Source: Clostridia bacterium | GTDB taxonomy: Bacteria; Bacillota_A; Clostridia; Christensenellales; Aristaeellaceae | NCBI GenBank assembly: GCA_017525805.1 | Contig: JAFXSH010000147.1 | Coordinates: forward strand, 1 to 9,280 | Reading direction: 5' to 3' | DNA: 9,280 bases | Shown: positions 6,842-9,280 of the stretch, piece after piece | Layout of the letters: every line of letters starts with the position of its first letter | Numbering within the stretch: position 1 is the first letter of the stretch | Position numbers and translations under genes: made by a program | Notes under the pieces: generated by a model | Seen by the model: the letters and a program-made list of their open reading frames with translations, nothing else | Database searches by the model: none | Told to the model about the DNA's origin: nothing

Positions 6842-8119
6842 TCATGCGCCGGGAGCCAGCGGGATGCTGGCCCGGCGCGTTTTCGGTGTAATCATAATTT
6901 CATCGTCCTCGCTGCCGATCTTGCCGATGAAGCGGTAGTAGATATCGATCCGCATCACGGTTTCGCCGTCAATGACTTCTTTCTCATGCACGATCACCTT
7001 TTCGATCAGCGTGTGAAGAAGTTCTTCCGTAAGTTCGGTGATGTTCGTGTACTGCTCCACTAAGGAAGCAAATTCCTTTGCGTCACGGCTTTGCCGGGCA
7101 TAGTTGGCAAGCAGGGATTGAATCTCATTGTACCTGTCTTTCAACTTCCTGGATTCGGCTTCGTAATCTGCAGACATGCTGGCAAAGCGTTCATCGGAGA
7201 TGCGTCCGAACACATTGTCCTCGTACAGCCGTTTCAGCAGAATGTCGAGTTCGGAGATGCGCCGCTGGCACTGCTCCGCTTCTTTCGTATACGCTGCTTT
7301 CTCACCGATCCATTCCTTTTCGGAAAGCTGCATCAGATACGCAATGTACTTTTCCTTATCTTCTGCTGCAAGGCTTGCGTGACGCTGAATGTCCTCCAGA
7401 AGCACAGCATTAATTTGTTTCACAGAAATGTAGTGGGTGGAGCATTCCTTGCCTCCATAGTGTCGATGTTTGCCGCAGCAGTAGTGTCCACAGATTTTCC
7501 TGCCTGTGGCGGAGGAAAACTCCATGCGGCTGTTGCAGCCTCCGCAGAACATCAGGCCCCGGAGCTTGTTTTCTGGATTCGCAGTAGGCGCGGGGTGTTT
7601 GACCTGGACACGCTGCTGAACGGTATAGAAAGTAGCCTGATCCACAAGCGCTTCGTGAGTGCCGTCTACCGTGATCCAATCTTCCTCCGGCCTAGCTACA
7701 ATGCGCTTATCCTTAAAAGATTTCGTCTGCGTTTTCTGCCAGATCAGCTTGCCCAGATACATCGGATTTTGAAGAATGTTGCGAACAGTACCTTTATCCC
7801 ATTTATGCGGATATTTTGCCCGTTCTATGGTTTCGTATTTTCCATACGCTTCCATGAGAGTCGCCCTGGGCGTTGGAACCAGTTCCTTTTCCAGCTTCTT
7901 GGCGATGGCATAGCAGGTTTATCCTTCCAACGCCATTTGGAACATCCGCTTTACGACGGGAGCGTAGTCGCTTGGGATCAGGTGATGCCGGTCCATGGGG
8001 TCTTTGTAGTAGCCAAAGGGTGGATAGCTGCCGGTGTATTCCCCGTTCCGTGCCTTGGCCCGAAGCGCTGACCGGACTTTCCGGCTTGAGTCGCGCGCGT
8101 ACCACTCGTTAGAGAATTT
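6842..8119 (-). pseudogene. Large serine recombinase remnant 1, no catalytic domain, internal stop
   Basis: Read from 8119 downward this frame begins mid-protein with FSNEWYARDSSRKVRSALRA, the classic linker after the catalytic domain of large serine recombinases. It continues through YTGSYPPFGYYKDP and the recombinase domain up to MFQMALEG, then meets a TAA at 7919-7921 where the family has a Lys/Arg-type residue (one base from AAA). It resumes in the same frame with TCYAIAKKLEKELVPTPRAT. The open part from ATG 7855 (337 residues) holds the rest of the recombinase domain, a zinc ribbon (Cys104, Cys107, Cys126/127, Cys138), a long coiled coil (about 165-255) and a DUF4368-like end with IDIYYRFIGKIG (303-314). 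The N-terminal resolvase domain with the nucleophilic serine is absent, so strand exchange is impossible. The tail after GKIG runs through the polC terminator and is probably host sequence. Base composition is more even than in the GC-rich neighbours. A stray DNA-binding fragment from 7855 could still be made, but I consider it dead. Confidence 0.88.
6846..6883 (+). terminator. Rho-independent terminator of polC
   Basis: GCGCCGGG (6846-6853) pairs fully with CCCGGCGC (6871-6878). After a two-base bulge (A6854, G6855), CCAGC (6856-6860) pairs with GCTGG (6866-6870) around the loop GGGAT. The 13-bp, very GC-rich stem is followed by G then TTTT (6880-6883) on the plus strand, the right orientation to stop polC transcription. 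No T run follows it on the minus strand. It overlaps the last codons of the minus-strand recombinase reading frame, so this end of that frame is probably host DNA rather than original recombinase sequence. Confidence 0.8.
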
Positions 8120-9158
8120 TCAATTAAGAAGGGTATTTGCTTCATTGAATATACCCTACGAATTTGTAGTGAATCCTGATTTCCTGCTCCTTCTGACCGT
8201 TCACGATTCTCTTTTCGCCCACTTCGATTTTATCAATCAGGCGAAGCAGCATTTCCCGGTCAAGGGCGTCAATCGTGCGGTATTGCCGGATCAGATCGGC
8301 CCATGCCTGCGCGTCATCCTGTACCGCTTGGGTGGTGTCCAACTGCTGTTCCAGTTCCTTCAACTGCGCTGCTTTCTCATTTCGCTCTGCCTGATACTTG
8401 TTCAGCAGTTCGACGCATACCGATTCGGGAATGAGTCCCTTCACCTTGTCCTCATAAGTGGCCGCAATCAGCTTTTCAAGCTCCGTCAAGCGCTTATTCA
8501 ACGCCCTGGCGGTTTTCTTGTTGGCGGCAATCTCCTGGGAGGATTGGGCTTGCATCCGTTCAGTTAGCCGTTGCACTACGGCCTTTTCGTCAATGGACAC
8601 CAGTTCCGCTTTGGTGCGGATGTCGGAAAGAACGATTTCCTTTAATGGCCGAAGGTAGATCGTGTGAGTAGTGCAAACTGTCTTGCCACTCCTGGAATAG
8701 CTGCCGCAGAGATAGGATTCATATTCGGCAATTGTACCATTCTTTCGGTGTTCAACCTCAGTTCGATGAATCAGCGCAAAACCACAGTCCAGACAGAAAA
8801 GCAATCCGGCGAACATATTGACGCCTCGGAACGGCTTAATGCGAGTGAAAGCTCCGCGCTGTTCGATCTGCTTGACCAATTCCCAATCCTCCAGGCTCAC
8901 GAGGGGCTTATGGGTATTGAACACGCGAATCCAATCCTCTTTCGGCTTGCTGATCATCGAATGATCCTTATAGGATACCGTGCCAGTTTTGTTCTGCACC
9001 ATGTTGCCAATGTAGGCTTCATTTCGCAGGAGCACCTTGACCGTCACATCATTCCACACGTGATTCTGGCGTTGGGGATTGGGCTTCCCGATGGCCTGAT
9101 AGTAGTAATCCCTGGGCGGGATCACTTTCTCTTCGTTCAGAATATAATGGCCCCCATG
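6884..9158. mobile_element. Remnant of an integrative element (recombinase module)
   Basis: This block is made only of two decayed, co-oriented large serine recombinases, less GC-rich than the rseP-ispG-polC stretch. It begins right after the polC terminator, and nothing from the usual host neighbourhood follows. This is what remains of the integration module of a conjugative or mobilisable element, or possibly a prophage. No cargo, relaxase or structural genes are visible here. The left boundary is put just after the terminator T run because the recombinase-like sequence ends near 6910 and the GC-rich host-like sequence ends near 6883. The right boundary is where recombinase similarity stops. 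Both are approximate. Confidence 0.55.
8142..9158 (-). pseudogene. Large serine recombinase remnant 2, 5'-truncated
   Basis: The frame is open from just after a TGA at 9159-9161 down to a TGA at 8142-8144. Its first recognisable part is YILNEEKVIPPRDYYYQ, the end of the recombinase helical region, followed by VWNDVTVKVLLRNEAYIGN. Numbered from GTG 9125 (327 residues), the zinc ribbon uses Cys111, Cys114, Cys140 and Cys151, a coiled coil covers about 180-265, and the protein closes with a DUF4368-like end, IRIHYKFVGYIQ. The catalytic domain and the first half of the recombinase domain are missing, and the ~120 bases upstream do not supply them in any frame. GTG 9125 and other inner starts have no convincing ribosome site. 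It has the same layout as remnant 1 but a different sequence, so it is a paralogue and not a recent duplicate. Tandem serine recombinase genes are known in clostridial integrative elements. A C-terminal-only product with DNA-binding activity is conceivable but speculative. Confidence 0.85.
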
Positions 9159-9161
9159 TCA

Positions 9162-9280
9162 AGACCACCAGCAAAAAATAATTGGTGAACAGACGGCACG
9201 TTAGGTGGCGGCAAGCAGCCATGAAAAGTTCATCCGCGAAAGTCCCTTGACAATGGGCGCCCGGTGCGGTTAGGCTGTCC
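9162..9280. other. Unassigned sequence at right edge
   Basis: After recombinase similarity stops, the last 119 bases give no recognisable protein in any frame. A tiny plus frame starting at 9221 encodes only nine residues. There are small symmetric elements: ATGAA/TTCAT around 9221-9233 and GGGCGCCC at 9255-9262. A TTGACA at 9247-9252 has no matching -10. It may be the edge of another inserted element or structured RNA cut by the window end. I cannot name it. Confidence 0.4.

Noticed and set aside
7091..8071. Plus-strand open frame opposite recombinase remnant 1
   Set aside because: The minus strand carries the zinc ribbon and recombinase motifs. The plus-strand translation has no recognisable features.
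6842..9158. A new functional system built from paired recombinases
   Set aside because: Missing catalytic domains, a nonsense codon and abrupt junctions point to decay; no accessory genes accompany them.
8664..9188. Plus-strand open frame opposite recombinase remnant 2
   Set aside because: It is antisense to recognisable recombinase sequence and has no domain or start signal.
9247..9276. Promoter starting at TTGACA
   Set aside because: The -35 matches but there is no acceptable -10 at 16-18 bases and no gene after it in the window.
9162..9280. Group II intron edge
   Set aside because: Some loops and a GTGCGG near 9265 are reminiscent, but no domain V, no reverse transcriptase and no clear boundary can be seen in this length.

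Overview
The window reads as chromosomal DNA of a fairly GC-rich clostridial Firmicute (Bacillota). The main evidence is a full-length PolC, the Gram-positive replicative DNA polymerase with its PHP domain and inserted exonuclease, preceded by rseP and ispG in the compact order typical of Clostridia. Species cannot be named from this sequence alone.

Layout: positions 1-118 are spacer carrying a perfect 20-bp-arm palindrome. Then come three co-directional plus-strand genes: rseP (119-1237, site-2 membrane metalloprotease), ispG (1268-2329, MEP-pathway iron-sulfur enzyme) and polC (2461-6792). rseP and ispG lie 31 bases apart from stop codon to start codon and are probably co-transcribed. A 131-base AT-rich leader with its own perfect palindrome separates ispG from polC. 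Two hairpins follow polC, the second a strong GC-rich terminator (6846-6883).

From about 6884 to 9158 the DNA changes character. It holds two tandem minus-strand remnants of large serine recombinases (recombinase domain, zinc ribbon, coiled coil, C-terminal DUF4368-like end). Neither has the N-terminal catalytic serine domain. The one nearer polC also has an in-frame TAA where the family keeps reading, and begins abruptly in the middle of the protein just past the stop codon of the other. This is best read as the worn-down integration module of an integrative element that landed immediately after polC, where rimP/nusA would often be found. The last ~119 bases (9162-9280) match nothing I can name.

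The three plus-strand genes are core housekeeping: membrane proteolysis, isoprenoid precursor synthesis and chromosome replication. I do not see a new defence or biosynthetic system. What merits a second look is the set of unexplained palindromes in the spacers and the decayed recombinase pair with its deletion junctions.
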